Assembly (NCBI GenBank): GCA_041751955.1
Contig: JBGSIB010000005.1
Span: 5,309 to 69,308, forward strand
Source: UBA2040 sp041751955
GTDB taxonomy: Bacteria > Bacteroidota > Bacteroidia > Flavobacteriales_D > Crocinitomicaceae
DNA length: 64,000 bases
Direction of reading: 5' to 3'
Below, one piece after another: positions 25,358-34,599 of this stretch. The first letter of the stretch is position 1. Every line of letters starts with the position of its first letter. The notes under the pieces are model-generated. The model saw nothing but the letters and a program-made list of their open reading frames with translations, searched no databases and had not been told where the DNA came from. The position numbers were made by a program, and so were the translations under genes.

Positions 25358-27789
25358 AACATCTATTTTTCCTTTTCTTGCTTTTTTCAAATATGACTTG
25401 TGCTCAAATGACGGTGGATTCGAGTATTGTGGTTTCTGGAATTGTCAGCGATAATGAGGAAATAGGAATTCCATTTGCTCAAATAAAAAACCTTAGAACG
25501 AACAAAAGACAAGCTACTGATTTGAAAGGTATATTTAAATTAGAAGCTAGAATAAATGATACGCTTCTGTTCATCTCACGAGGTTTTGATTCACTCATCC
25601 ACCTTGTAAATTTTACGTCGGAAAATCTTCAGATTTCAATGATGTTATCTGTTTCTGATATGGACGAGGTAGAGATTATTCGAAAACGTCTGGAAAAATT
25701 TGACGTTGGATTCTTACCCGCAATCAAGGGAACACAAATTACAACCGGAACGAATTCTGTGATTTCCGTTGAAAGTATGAATGGAGCAAAATCTTCAGGA
25801 AATCCGAGAGAATTGTTCGCAAGAGTTCCTGGGCTAAGCATTTGGGAAAGCGACGGAGCTGGCATACAAATAGGAATTGGTGGTCGGGGCTTGAGTCCTA
25901 ATCGTGCGGCAAATTTCAATACACGACAAAATGGTTACGACATTTCTGCAGATGCACTGGGTTATCCTGAAAGTTACTACACTCCACCAATTGAGGCCTT
26001 AAATTCAATAGAAATTGTACGTGGTTCGGCTTCTTTGCAATACGGTACCCAATTTGGTGGCTTGTTGAATTTCATTATTCGCGAACCTTCCAGCAAAACG
26101 GCTCTTGAAATCACAACTAGACAAACTGCCGGAAACTATGGTTATTTGGGCAGTTTTAATCGCATTTCTGGGAGCAAGGGACGTTTCTCTTATCAAGCGT
26201 ATTATCAGCTTAAAACAGGAAGCGGATACCGCGACAATAGCGATTTCACGCAACATCAAGCTTTTGGTCAGTTATCCTATAATTTAACAGAAAAAAGTCG
26301 AGTAAGGCTTGAGTATACGCACATGAACTACTTGGCGCGCCAAGCCGGTGGATTGAGCGATATTAATTTCGAGGAAAATGACCGTCAAAGTTTACGAGAC
26401 CGAAATTGGTTCAAAGTGGATTGGAACATGTTGGCACTACATTTCGATCACGAATTCAGCTCCAAAACCATCATGAACATTCGTTCTTTCGGCATGCTAT
26501 CATCGCGACAAACATTGGGCTTTTTAGGGAAAATAACACAAGCAGATCCTGGAGGTAATAGAGAAATGATTGCTGGCGATTTCAAAAACACAGGAACGGA
26601 AATTCGTTTCATGCGCAAATATGCCCGCAAGAAAAAAGACGCAATGCCTATTCGTGGAGCCATATTGTTTGGCGGGCGCTATTATCGGGGGCAAACCAGC
26701 AGTCTTCAAGGGAAATCTACCGACGGAAATGGTGCTGATTTTACTTTTATCAACCCAAATGATTTAGAAAACTCTTCCTATCTTTTTCCTTCAGAAAATG
26801 TTGCTTTGTTTGCGGAGAACATTCTTTTTATTGGTGATAGATTCACCGTGAACGGCGGGTTTCGTTATGAAAACATTAAAAGTTCAGCAACAGGTTTTTA
26901 CAAACGCTACCTCATTCATCCAGTCAATAATGATACTCTAGACGTTTTTACCTTGGAAAATGACAATGAAGTAAAAAGGCAAGTTCCACTTTTTGGTGCT
27001 GGAGCTTCTTTTCGAATTAACCCCAAAGCAAGCACCTATTTCAATTTTACACAGAACTATAGAGCGATTAACTTTACGGATATACGCATAAATAATCCTA
27101 ACATTGTCATTGATAGTGCCATTCGTGACGAATACGGATACACGATTGAACTCGGTTTTAGAGGTACAGTCAAGAAATATTGGATCTTTGACTTAGCGCT
27201 TTTCCATATTTTTTATGGTGATAAAATTGGCCTCGCCCCAAAACCGGGAACTACGCTCAAAGAGCGAACAAACATTGGAGATGCGCTAAATTCTGGTATT
27301 GAAGTTTTTACGGAATTTGATATTCTTGGTGCGGTTAACCAAAAGGCAAAACATCAGCTTTCTATTTTTGCCAACGCAGCCTATATTCAGGCATTTTATG
27401 TCAGATCAAAAGAGTCGAATTATATCAACAAACAAGTTGAATACGTCGCTCCACTTATTCTTCGAAGCGGCATTAAGTTTGCCACCCAAAAATGGAGTTC
27501 TCAGATTCAAGCTTCATACAACTCAGATCAGTTTTCGGATGCTTCCAATGCCATTGAACCCTCTGGCGACGCCGTAATTGGGCTAGTTCCAAGCTACTTT
27601 ATCTTAGATTTTTCGAGTAAATATCAGTTTTCTGAGAAATGGCGAATCGAGCTGAGCATTAATAATTTGACCAACCAGAAATATTTTACAAGACGAGCCT
27701 CTGGTTATCCTGGTCCAGGAATTCTACCATCAGAGGGCATTCAAATTTTTGGAACCATTCAATACCAGTTTGAATTCAAAGCGAAATGA
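25354..27789 (+). CDS. TonB-dependent receptor, FecA-like
   Basis: Last gene of the operon, 811 residues. Signal peptide ends at TCAQ (18), followed by a carboxypeptidase-like carrier domain (25-110), a plug domain with GIGGRGLSPNRAANFNTRQN, GYPESYYTPPIEALNSIEIV and GSASLQYGTQFGGLLNF, and a large barrel ending FGTIQYQFEFKAK. The plug is strongly FecA-like (ferric citrate receptor group), so a ferric chelate is the likely ligand, though other metals are possible. No FecI/FecR regulator is adjacent and no extra signalling domain appears N-terminally. The start overlaps the HTTM stop (ATGA), implying translational coupling. Confidence 0.9.
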   Translation: MKHLFFLFLLFSNMTCAQMTVDSSIVVSGIVSDNEEIGIPFAQIKNLRTNKRQATDLKGIFKLEARINDTLLFISRGFDSLIHLVNFTSENLQISMMLSVSDMDEVEIIRKRLEKFDVGFLPAIKGTQITTGTNSVISVESMNGAKSSGNPRELFARVPGLSIWESDGAGIQIGIGGRGLSPNRAANFNTRQNGYDISADALGYPESYYTPPIEALNSIEIVRGSASLQYGTQFGGLLNFIIREPSSKTALEITTRQTAGNYGYLGSFNRISGSKGRFSYQAYYQLKTGSGYRDNSDFTQHQAFGQLSYNLTEKSRVRLEYTHMNYLARQAGGLSDINFEENDRQSLRDRNWFKVDWNMLALHFDHEFSSKTIMNIRSFGMLSSRQTLGFLGKITQADPGGNREMIAGDFKNTGTEIRFMRKYARKKKDAMPIRGAILFGGRYYRGQTSSLQGKSTDGNGADFTFINPNDLENSSYLFPSENVALFAENILFIGDRFTVNGGFRYENIKSSATGFYKRYLIHPVNNDTLDVFTLENDNEVKRQVPLFGAGASFRINPKASTYFNFTQNYRAINFTDIRINNPNIVIDSAIRDEYGYTIELGFRGTVKKYWIFDLALFHIFYGDKIGLAPKPGTTLKERTNIGDALNSGIEVFTEFDILGAVNQKAKHQLSIFANAAYIQAFYVRSKESNYINKQVEYVAPLILRSGIKFATQKWSSQIQASYNSDQFSDASNAIEPSGDAVIGLVPSYFILDFSSKYQFSEKWRIELSINNLTNQKYFTRRASGYPGPGILPSEGIQIFGTIQYQFEFKAK

Positions 27790-28002
27790 TTTTTTCAAGA
27801 ATAAAAGATTCAGGTTTACTTTTTTAATTCCCTAAAACCTAATTTTCTTAATTACTAAATGTTTCAAAAAAACCGTGCGCTTTCGTATGCAACGAGATTT
27901 TCAACATTAAGGAATTTATGTTTTTCCACACCGTTTAACGAAAATGTAATACTTCCCTATGAATAAGCATAACTGTTCCTCTATTTCTTCTAACTTTAAT
28001 AC

Positions 28003-28857
28003 ATGGAATTTTGGGAAGTAGAAGGATACGAATTTGTGCGTCGATTATCACGTGAAAATTCAACGCGATTTGGGGAAACGGTTCTTTTACAGCATAAAAT
28101 TTCTGGAAAAGAAGTTGTTTTGAAGTCAGTTGATCTTTCCAAAAATGTAGGCTTCGAGCAACTTCAGAATGAAGCGAAATTTGATTTCAATTTTCAAGGC
28201 CTTCCGAAATTAATCAGTTCACATCTTTCTTCAGAAAAGTTCTTCCTTTTAAAAGAATATGCAGAAGGTAAAACTTTGATGGAATATTGGTTAAAAGTGA
28301 AACGAAAAAATAGATTGACAGAGCTAAAAAGAATCATTGCAGCACTTCAACCAGTTTTTAGCGAATTAGAAAAAAGAGAAATTATTCATTGTGATATTAA
28401 GCCGGAAAACATTTTAGTGGATGAACGAAATGGGGAAATCTATTGCTCTTTAATTGATTTTGGTTTGGCGTTTCATAAGCATGAGTTTGCCATTCGAAAA
28501 ACTCTGTTCCAGTTGGCTTATGCTCCTCCAGAAATTATCTTAAACCAATTGGATTGTGCTGATTTCCATTCAGATGTCTTTTCGTTTTGCATAGTAGTTT
28601 ATCGTCTTTGGACAGGAAAACTGCCATTCTCTCAGACAAACCCAGCACTTTTGACGCAATTACAAATCACTTACCCAATCGAAAAACCGTGGCGAATGCC
28701 GAAAACAGTATGGCTGATTTTAGAAAAAGGTTTGCGAAAACATCAATTCACAACATCACCCAATAGGATGACGAATCAAGAAGTGAAAAATGTTCTTTTG
28801 CCAAATAATGCTCGCCGCTATAAAAGTTTTACCGAACTTGCAAATGCTTTTGATTGA
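28003..28857 (+). CDS. Eukaryotic-type Ser/Thr protein kinase, non-RD
   Basis: Soluble kinase of 284 residues with only the catalytic domain. The ATP lysine is K41 (VVLK), the partner Glu about 57, the catalytic loop HCDIKPENIL has Asp 131 and Asn 136, DFG is at 152-154 and the APE equivalent is YAPPE. Two features are unusual: the glycine-rich loop is degenerate (RLSRENSTRFGE lacks GxGxxG), and the HRD Arg is Cys, so this is a non-RD kinase that may not need loop phosphorylation. No membrane segment, PASTA or sensor domain is present. It stands alone, ends 1 nt before a convergent gene, and the partner phosphatase and substrates are unknown. Confidence 0.85.
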   Translation: MEFWEVEGYEFVRRLSRENSTRFGETVLLQHKISGKEVVLKSVDLSKNVGFEQLQNEAKFDFNFQGLPKLISSHLSSEKFFLLKEYAEGKTLMEYWLKVKRKNRLTELKRIIAALQPVFSELEKREIIHCDIKPENILVDERNGEIYCSLIDFGLAFHKHEFAIRKTLFQLAYAPPEIILNQLDCADFHSDVFSFCIVVYRLWTGKLPFSQTNPALLTQLQITYPIEKPWRMPKTVWLILEKGLRKHQFTTSPNRMTNQEVKNVLLPNNARRYKSFTELANAFD

Positions 28858-28858
28858 T

Positions 28859-29521
28859 TTATCTACCCACAAATAAATCCTTGCGGAAACCCAAATTGAA
28901 ATTAAATAAAATATTACTCAAATATGGTGAAGATAAAGCCAAACTATTAGAAGCTTGATAGGCAATAAGATAATCAAGACCCAGGTCAAAATAAATAGTC
29001 CCGAGCTCAAGAATACCATATTTCACACCTCCTTGTAAACCAATTCCAAAACCAAATGCATTTCCTTTTCGTCCAAATCCATCAGGTAAAATATATTTAC
29101 TCTCATCAAAAGAATCAAATTCAGCTTTGATCGAGTTGAAAATTAAATTAATTGTTGTACCACCGTATGCAGATAATCCAGTTTCATAACCGTCGCCTAA
29201 GTAATAGCGCGCACCGCCTGAAATAATGGTATAGTTTGTTGTTGTTGTGTAATTCGTTTGCGCGTATGGATAATTAGCATTCAAGGCCTGCAATGGCGTG
29301 ATGTTTATAAAAGGGTCTTTTGCGCCACCGTACATCGTGATTCGACCAAAATAAGATGCCGCATCATCCAGAGAATATTCTCCACCAAAATGAAAACCAA
29401 CAAACGTTTTTTGAACACCGAAAGGACGCATAACAGAAGGCCCAACCATAACACCGAATTGTCCGAATGCATTTCCACCCAGTAAAATCAACCCGACTAA
29501 TAAAAATTGTTTTATTTTCAT
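28859..29521 (-). CDS. Small outer-membrane beta-barrel protein
   Basis: Exported protein of 220 residues. The signal peptide MKIKQFLLVGLILLGGNAFGQ is followed by alternating beta strands (FVGFHFGGEYSLDD, TTNYTIISGGARYYLGDGYE, GFGIGLQGGVKYG, LSNILFNFNLGFRKDLF), as in Bacteroidota outer-membrane beta-barrel families. No specific function can be read. The start at 29521 is chosen over ATG at 29530: it overlaps the tag stop as ATGA, with a purine-rich GGAGGGA just upstream, so translation is coupled to tag. Confidence 0.7.
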   Translation of the reverse strand: MKIKQFLLVGLILLGGNAFGQFGVMVGPSVMRPFGVQKTFVGFHFGGEYSLDDAASYFGRITMYGGAKDPFINITPLQALNANYPYAQTNYTTTTNYTIISGGARYYLGDGYETGLSAYGGTTINLIFNSIKAEFDSFDESKYILPDGFGRKGNAFGFGIGLQGGVKYGILELGTIYFDLGLDYLIAYQASNSLALSSPYLSNILFNFNLGFRKDLFVGR

Positions 29522-30057
29522 TCCCTCCATTTTAAATTTTCCTTTTTCATTTTTTCAAAAATCGTGCAACTTTCTAAGTGTGCGCCTGGCAAATAAGACG
29601 TGCTCATTAAAAATTCATTGACGATTTCTCCGCCCACAAATTTAAAGTTCTTTTTGAACAGTTTTACCCATTCAGATAAACTTAACGGATGATGTGCGTC
29701 AAGCCAAGCTTTAAAACTAAGGAATTCCTCTTTCAATTCTAAGATTTTAGCCGCATTAAATATAACGCTTCTAATCTTCAGTTGGTTGCGAATAATACCT
29801 GCATCAAGCATTAATTCAGAAACTTTAACATCATCGTATTTGGCAATTTTATTCAAATCAAAATTATCAAACGCTTTTCGAAAATTGTCCTCTTTCTTCA
29901 ACATCAACTCCCAAGATAGCCCAGCCTGATTGATTTCTAGAATCAAACGACCAAACAATTCATTGTCATCATCTAGGGGAAATCCGTACTTCGTATCGTG
30001 ATAAATTTTATTTAAATCCTCATCTGGCAAATTCGCACAATAATCGCAATAACTCAT
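29518..30057 (-). CDS. tag: DNA-3-methyladenine glycosylase I
   Basis: Base-excision enzyme removing 3-methyladenine from alkylated DNA, 179 residues. The family's zinc site is intact: C4, H20, H160 and C164, matching Cys4, His17, His175 and Cys179 of the E. coli enzyme. The catalytic-pocket segment ILEINQAGLSWELMLKK contains the conserved Glu (about 41), and the N-terminus reads IYHDTKYGFP. Slightly shorter than E. coli Tag. It is the first gene of a pair with the beta-barrel protein, likely chance co-transcription. Confidence 0.93.
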   Translation of the reverse strand: MSYCDYCANLPDEDLNKIYHDTKYGFPLDDDNELFGRLILEINQAGLSWELMLKKEDNFRKAFDNFDLNKIAKYDDVKVSELMLDAGIIRNQLKIRSVIFNAAKILELKEEFLSFKAWLDAHHPLSLSEWVKLFKKNFKFVGGEIVNEFLMSTSYLPGAHLESCTIFEKMKKENLKWRE

Positions 30058-30161
30058 CGTATGTTCTCATTCAAATGATTGATAATGTAAATTTAACTTT
30101 CTAGCCTGATTCTCCAACCGAAATGTTCATAAACTCAAACCATTTCATCCTTAAAAATATT

Positions 30162-30169
30162 TAAATTTG
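30162..30169 (+). promoter_or_regulatory. Bacteroidota -7 element TAAATTTG before the gamma-carbonic anhydrase-like gene
   Basis: TAAATTTG fits TAnnTTTG and ends 14 nt before the ATG at 30184. The -33 side is not convincing. Confidence 0.35.
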
Positions 30170-30183
30170 AGGAAACTAATAAA

Positions 30184-30789
30184 ATGGCTTTTTACGAATT
30201 CAAAGGATTCAAACCTGTTTGCCACTCCAGCAGTTTCGTGCATCCTCAGGCGACCGTAACGGGTAACGTGATTATAGGAAAGGATTGTTACATTGGACCT
30301 GGATGTGCATTACGAGGCGACTGGGGACAAATTGTTCTTGAAGATGGTTGTAATGTACAGGAAAATTGCACTGTTCACATGTTTCCCGGAACAACAGTTT
30401 ATCTGCGAAGAGGTGCACATATTGGTCACGGTGCAATTATTCACGGTGCCGAAATTGGAGAAAATTGTCTCGTGGGCATGAATGCTGTCATCATGGATGA
30501 CGTAAAAATGGGTAAAGAATGTATCGTCGGAGCGCTTTGTTTCGTTCCAGCAAAAATGGAAATTCCTGAACGTAGCCTTTTGGTTGGAAATCCTGCCAAA
30601 ATTATTAAAGAAGTTAGCGATGAAATGATCGATTGGAAAACCAACGGAACTTCCTTATATCAAGCCTTGCCAAAAGAAATGCAAGAAGAATGGAAACTAT
30701 GTGAACCTCTCGAAACGCTTGATAAAGATAGACCGAAACAAGAATCACTTTACTCGACTTGGAACTCTATTAAAGAGAGTAGAGAATAA
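30184..30789 (+). CDS. Gamma-carbonic anhydrase/PaaY-like hexapeptide-repeat protein
   Basis: Trimeric left-handed beta-helix protein of 201 residues. Hexapeptide repeats run from about residue 20 to 145. Metal-site features of the gamma class are present: ALRGDWGQI, NVQENCTVHMF (His), and GAHIGHGAIIHG (two His). The C-terminal helix with YQALPKEMQEEWKLCEPL resembles PaaY/CaiE-type proteins, some of which are thioesterases. Which activity applies cannot be decided by eye. It is 29 nt upstream of the FAD oxidase gene on the same strand, suggesting one transcript. Confidence 0.85.
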   Translation: MAFYEFKGFKPVCHSSSFVHPQATVTGNVIIGKDCYIGPGCALRGDWGQIVLEDGCNVQENCTVHMFPGTTVYLRRGAHIGHGAIIHGAEIGENCLVGMNAVIMDDVKMGKECIVGALCFVPAKMEIPERSLLVGNPAKIIKEVSDEMIDWKTNGTSLYQALPKEMQEEWKLCEPLETLDKDRPKQESLYSTWNSIKESRE

Positions 30790-30818
30790 AGAATTAAATC
30801 GAAAAGAAATCTAAACAA

Positions 30819-32222
30819 ATGACAAGGCACGAAATATTTCAAGAACAACATCCTTTCTTTCAAGAACTTCTTGGTGATAGATGTATTATTTCTGAAGATA
30901 AATTGACTGAATACGGTCATGATGAAACAGAAGACATTCTTGTTTTACCTCAAGTTTTATTGATTCCTGATTCCGTGGAAGAGATTGTGGAGATTATGAA
31001 ATATTGTTTTGAGAAGGTGATTCCTGTAACGCCATGTGGGGCGCGAACTGGGCTTTCTGGAGGAGCAATTCCCTTGATAAATGGCGTTTTATTAAGCATG
31101 GAAAAATTCAATTCCATCATCGAAATTGATGAAAAAAACAGCCAAGTTATCACAGAACCAGGTGTTATCACCCAAGTTTTGCAAGATGCCGTTCGTGAAA
31201 AAGGTCTGTTTTATCCACCTGATCCTGCAAGCAGAGGAAGTTGTTTTATTGGCGGAAATGTATCAGAAAATAGTGGTGGACCGAAAGCAGTAAAATACGG
31301 CGTAACCAACGAATATGTGCTCAACATTCAAATGGTTCTTCCAAACGGTCACCTCATATGGACGGGAGCCAATGTGCTCAAAAATGCAACTGGCTACAAT
31401 TTGACACAGCTCGTTGTAGGTAGTGAGGGAACACTAGGAATTGTCACCAAAATTGTTCTAAAATTGATCCCTCATCCAACACAAAATTTATTGATGTTGG
31501 TTCCATTTTATGATGCATCCGAGGCATGTCGAGCAGTCGCGGCGATATTCAATGCTGGAATTACCCCAAGTGGCATGGAATTCATGGAACGCGACGCTTT
31601 GATCTGGACAAAAGCCTTCATTGGCGATGAAAATGTTCCCGTAGCCGAAAACCACGGTGCGCATTTGCTCGTTGAGGTGGATGGTTTTCATGCAGATATT
31701 TTAATGTCTGATTGCGAGAAAATTATGACTGTACTAGAAGATTTTGAAACGGATGAAATCCTTTTTGCAGAAAGTGAAGCACAAAAAGATAAACTCTGGC
31801 AGCTCCGACGTAAAGTGGGGGAAGCTGTGAAATCGAACTCTGTTTATAAAGAAGAAGATACTGTCGTTCCCAGATATTATTTACCTGATTTATTAAATCA
31901 TGTGAAAGCCGTTGGTGCGAAATATGGATTCAAATCAGTTTGTTATGGTCACGCTGGCGATGGAAATTTACATGTAAATATTATCAAAGGCGACCTAAGC
32001 GACGAAAAATGGAACAATGAACTGCCGATAGCCATTCGCGAAATTTTTGAACGGGTGGTTGAATTAGGTGGAACAATCTCCGGTGAGCACGGAATTGGTC
32101 TGGTCCAAAAACCGTACATGGATATCGCATTCAGTATGATTACTATGGATTTGATGCGCGGAATTAAAAAAGTTTTTGACCCAAAAGGAATTATGAATCC
32201 AGGTAAGATTTTTGATTTATGA
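30819..32222 (+). CDS. FAD-linked oxidase, glycolate oxidase GlcD / D-lactate dehydrogenase family
   Basis: Flavoprotein of 467 residues oxidising a 2-hydroxyacid. The PCMH-type FAD-binding domain (about 35-215) carries TPCGARTGLSGGAIP, PPDPASRGSCFIGGNVSENSGG cut across the FAD pyrophosphate site, and NATGYNLTQLVVGSEGTLG. The C-terminal domain has VCYGHAGDGNLHVN and GTISGEHGIGLVQKPYM, typical of GlcD and D-lactate dehydrogenases. No GlcE or GlcF subunit genes follow, so it is probably a stand-alone D-lactate dehydrogenase-type enzyme. Substrate not proven. Confidence 0.9.
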   Translation: MTRHEIFQEQHPFFQELLGDRCIISEDKLTEYGHDETEDILVLPQVLLIPDSVEEIVEIMKYCFEKVIPVTPCGARTGLSGGAIPLINGVLLSMEKFNSIIEIDEKNSQVITEPGVITQVLQDAVREKGLFYPPDPASRGSCFIGGNVSENSGGPKAVKYGVTNEYVLNIQMVLPNGHLIWTGANVLKNATGYNLTQLVVGSEGTLGIVTKIVLKLIPHPTQNLLMLVPFYDASEACRAVAAIFNAGITPSGMEFMERDALIWTKAFIGDENVPVAENHGAHLLVEVDGFHADILMSDCEKIMTVLEDFETDEILFAESEAQKDKLWQLRRKVGEAVKSNSVYKEEDTVVPRYYLPDLLNHVKAVGAKYGFKSVCYGHAGDGNLHVNIIKGDLSDEKWNNELPIAIREIFERVVELGGTISGEHGIGLVQKPYMDIAFSMITMDLMRGIKKVFDPKGIMNPGKIFDL

Positions 32223-32308
32223 ATAATTTCCTTTCAGATTTAAACGCTGATATTGCAAGATGAATTTAGACTATTATTTTTTTTTGTTCCTTTAAACACA
32301 ATCGAATC

Positions 32309-32383
32309 GTAGGCTGAACTGCCGGCATTCCTTTAGCAGGCAGGGCGAAGTCGAATTGTAGGCTGAACGAAGTCGAAGCCTAC
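32309..32383. repeat. REP-like palindrome cluster: two copies of one element, one interrupted by another
   Basis: Element A is GTAGGCTGAAC joined to GAAGTCGAAGCCTAC and is itself a palindrome with a 7-bp stem (complete copy 32358-32383). An earlier copy begins with GTAGGCTGAAC at 32309-32319 and resumes with GCGAAGTCGAA at about 32345. Between them lies element B, a palindrome with CTGCC at 32319-32323 and GGCAG at 32339-32343. It falls between the FAD oxidase and a convergent T9SS gene, whose stop codon touches the last bases. Confidence 0.7.
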
Positions 32384-33042
32384 TTCATCCATCTCACCAA
32401 ATACCGTTTATTCCCTTGCGAAATAGATAAGTAAAATACTTCACCTTTTTTAAGAGATGAAAGATCCAATTTATCACTTTGCATAACCTGCATCAATTCA
32501 CGACCCGTTGCATCGAGCACTAGAAAATCAGTAAGAATATCATTCGTGATTACCAAATACTGTTCAGTGAATTGGGCAACGTTCTTGTTTTTAAAATCAT
32601 CTAGCCCCAAATTACCTTGAGAAATGATGAAAATGTAAGATATTGTGTCTTTTATATTTGGAATGATTGGATTATAGATTTCAAAATGTACAGTCGCACT
32701 GGCTGGTGTATTATTTAAAATCGCTCCAATAATCAACTTTTGAGGAAATTGCGGAGCAGCCATCAGTGTGAAATCCGCACTATCTCCGTCAGAAACATTA
32801 GGGTAAAAATTGTCTTGGTCATCAAAGGTTATTTGCCATTGCGTTGGAACATTCTCAAAAAAGCATTTCCATCGCAAAGTTGTATCCACAGCAACATCAT
32901 TAAATATCTCTATATACCAATGCGCAGGAGATTCATCCGTCGTTTTTATTAAGGTTGTTGAAGTATTATTGAAATGATGTGTTTGAGCATTTAAACCTGA
33001 AATGCCCAAAAGGATAAATAAAATTATGGATAAGATTTTCAT
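32380..33042 (-). CDS. Secreted protein with T9SS type A-like tail, function unknown
   Basis: Predicted exported protein of 220 residues. A signal peptide ends at GLNAQ (20). A beta-rich middle part, with immunoglobulin-like strands (WYIEIFNDVAVDTTLRWKCFF, DGDSADFTLMAAP), resembles a fibronectin-like domain. The last 75 residues look like a type A T9SS tail (YLVITNDILTDFLVLDAT-GRELMQV, then LSSLKKGEVFYLSIS and RYLVRWMK). No catalytic motif is seen. The stop lies inside a REP-like repeat. Confidence 0.7.
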   Translation of the reverse strand: MKILSIILFILLGISGLNAQTHHFNNTSTTLIKTTDESPAHWYIEIFNDVAVDTTLRWKCFFENVPTQWQITFDDQDNFYPNVSDGDSADFTLMAAPQFPQKLIIGAILNNTPASATVHFEIYNPIIPNIKDTISYIFIISQGNLGLDDFKNKNVAQFTEQYLVITNDILTDFLVLDATGRELMQVMQSDKLDLSSLKKGEVFYLSISQGNKRYLVRWMK

Positions 33043-33104
33043 AGCTGAAAGTTAAGGACAATTAGATTCTTATTCAAAAAGAAAATTTCTTAGCTCTTTT
33101 ATTC

Positions 33105-34472
33105 CTAGCGATCCAGAGAATTCGTTATTTCTACACCCAAAGCTTCAAAATCAATCCCGTCAAAATTCCCACTGCTCATCATTAACAAAACCGAATTGTG
33201 CCAATCTTGCTGACGAATATAGGCCAATACATCTTCCGTTTGTTTCAAAACTTGAACTTTTCCACCAAAATGAGTTTCCACCTCTAATTTCTCCAAAGCA
33301 GGAAGTTTTTTGTGCGCAACTACATGATCACTATAATAAACGATAGCGGAATCAGCTTTGTCCATCGTATTGGCATACAAGGGTAAAAAAGCCTTGTTGA
33401 GCGAAGAAAAAGTATGTAATTCCATGCAAGCCACCACTCTCCTATCAGGAAATTGTTCTTTAACCGCACTTATCGTAGCTTTGAGCTTACTCGGTGAATG
33501 AGCAAAATCTTTGAATAAAATGAAATTTCCTTTCTCGGTGACTTTCTGCAAGCGTTTTCCTGCACCTGTAAAGGTCTGAGCGGCCGTAAAGAATTGTTTT
33601 GGACTAACCCCAACTTGTTCCGCCAAACGCATCGCACCAACCAAATTCTGTAAATTATGAGCGCCAAATATATTCAGTGGATATTTCTCATTTTCCCATT
33701 CTAAAATGGTCCCTGTTTCTGTCGATTCATACTTTGGAACATCGTAAGGAATTGTTGTGATTTTCGAGGCGTATTTTTCACCTAAACGACTTACTTCCTG
33801 ATCGTTACTCGCATAAGTCAAAACTCCATTTTTGGCAATTTTCTGGCAAAATATATCGAATTGTTCGATGTAATTCTCCCAAGTTGGAAACACGTTGATA
33901 TGATCCCAAGCTATTCCACTTATAAGTGCTACATCAGGGTAATACAAGTGAAACTTTGGACGACGATCAATAGGTGAACTTAGATATTCATCTCCCTCAA
34001 GAACCATAATTTCAGCATCATCGGTAATTTTCACCATACAATCGTATCCTTCCAACTGCGCACCGACCATGTAATCAACGTCCATTTTCAATTTTTTGAA
34101 GACATGAAGCAACATTGATGTAATCGTAGTTTTACCATGACTTCCACCAATAACTAGGCGTTTTTTATTCTTGCTTTGCTCGTACAAATATTCTGGATAA
34201 GAGAAAATAGGAATGTTTAATTCCTTGGCTTTTTCCAGTTCTGGATTATCCTCTCTCGCATGCATTCCTAAAATAACTGCGTCCAATTCACTGGTAATTA
34301 ATTCTGCATCCCAACCCATATGTTTGGGTAAAATATCATCCTTCGCCAATCTAGATTTTGACGGCTCAAAAATTTCATCATCAGAGCCAGTTACATGCAT
34401 TCCTTTTCGCTTGAGAGCAATTGCTAAATTATGCATGGCGCTGCCGCCGATAGCGATGAAGTGTACGTTCAT
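33105..34472 (-). CDS. mpl: Mpl-type UDP-N-acetylmuramate:peptide ligase
   Basis: Mur-ligase-family enzyme of 455 residues that attaches recycled L-Ala-gamma-D-Glu-diaminopimelate to UDP-MurNAc. The N-terminal Rossmann-like MNVHFIAIGGSAMHNLAIAL is followed by the ATP motif GGSHGKTTITSML, the central MVLEGDEYLSSPIDRRPKFH, HINVFPTWENY, and ACMELHTFSSLN. The SAMHNLA start and short length fit Mpl rather than MurC (MurC has GIGGIGMSG). It suggests peptidoglycan recycling, in line with the amino-sugar genes at 17-20 kb. Stands alone in its neighbourhood. Confidence 0.9.
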   Translation of the reverse strand: MNVHFIAIGGSAMHNLAIALKRKGMHVTGSDDEIFEPSKSRLAKDDILPKHMGWDAELITSELDAVILGMHAREDNPELEKAKELNIPIFSYPEYLYEQSKNKKRLVIGGSHGKTTITSMLLHVFKKLKMDVDYMVGAQLEGYDCMVKITDDAEIMVLEGDEYLSSPIDRRPKFHLYYPDVALISGIAWDHINVFPTWENYIEQFDIFCQKIAKNGVLTYASNDQEVSRLGEKYASKITTIPYDVPKYESTETGTILEWENEKYPLNIFGAHNLQNLVGAMRLAEQVGVSPKQFFTAAQTFTGAGKRLQKVTEKGNFILFKDFAHSPSKLKATISAVKEQFPDRRVVACMELHTFSSLNKAFLPLYANTMDKADSAIVYYSDHVVAHKKLPALEKLEVETHFGGKVQVLKQTEDVLAYIRQQDWHNSVLLMMSSGNFDGIDFEALGVEITNSLDR

Positions 34473-34599
34473 TTAAATAGTTTGAATTTATAAATTTAAG
34501 GATTTTATGGATGGATAAAATTGTAAATAGTGTGAATTGCCAACAGTGCTTTGAGGAAAATATTCTTTCAGATTATTAACCATGATGGCATAAAGGTTC

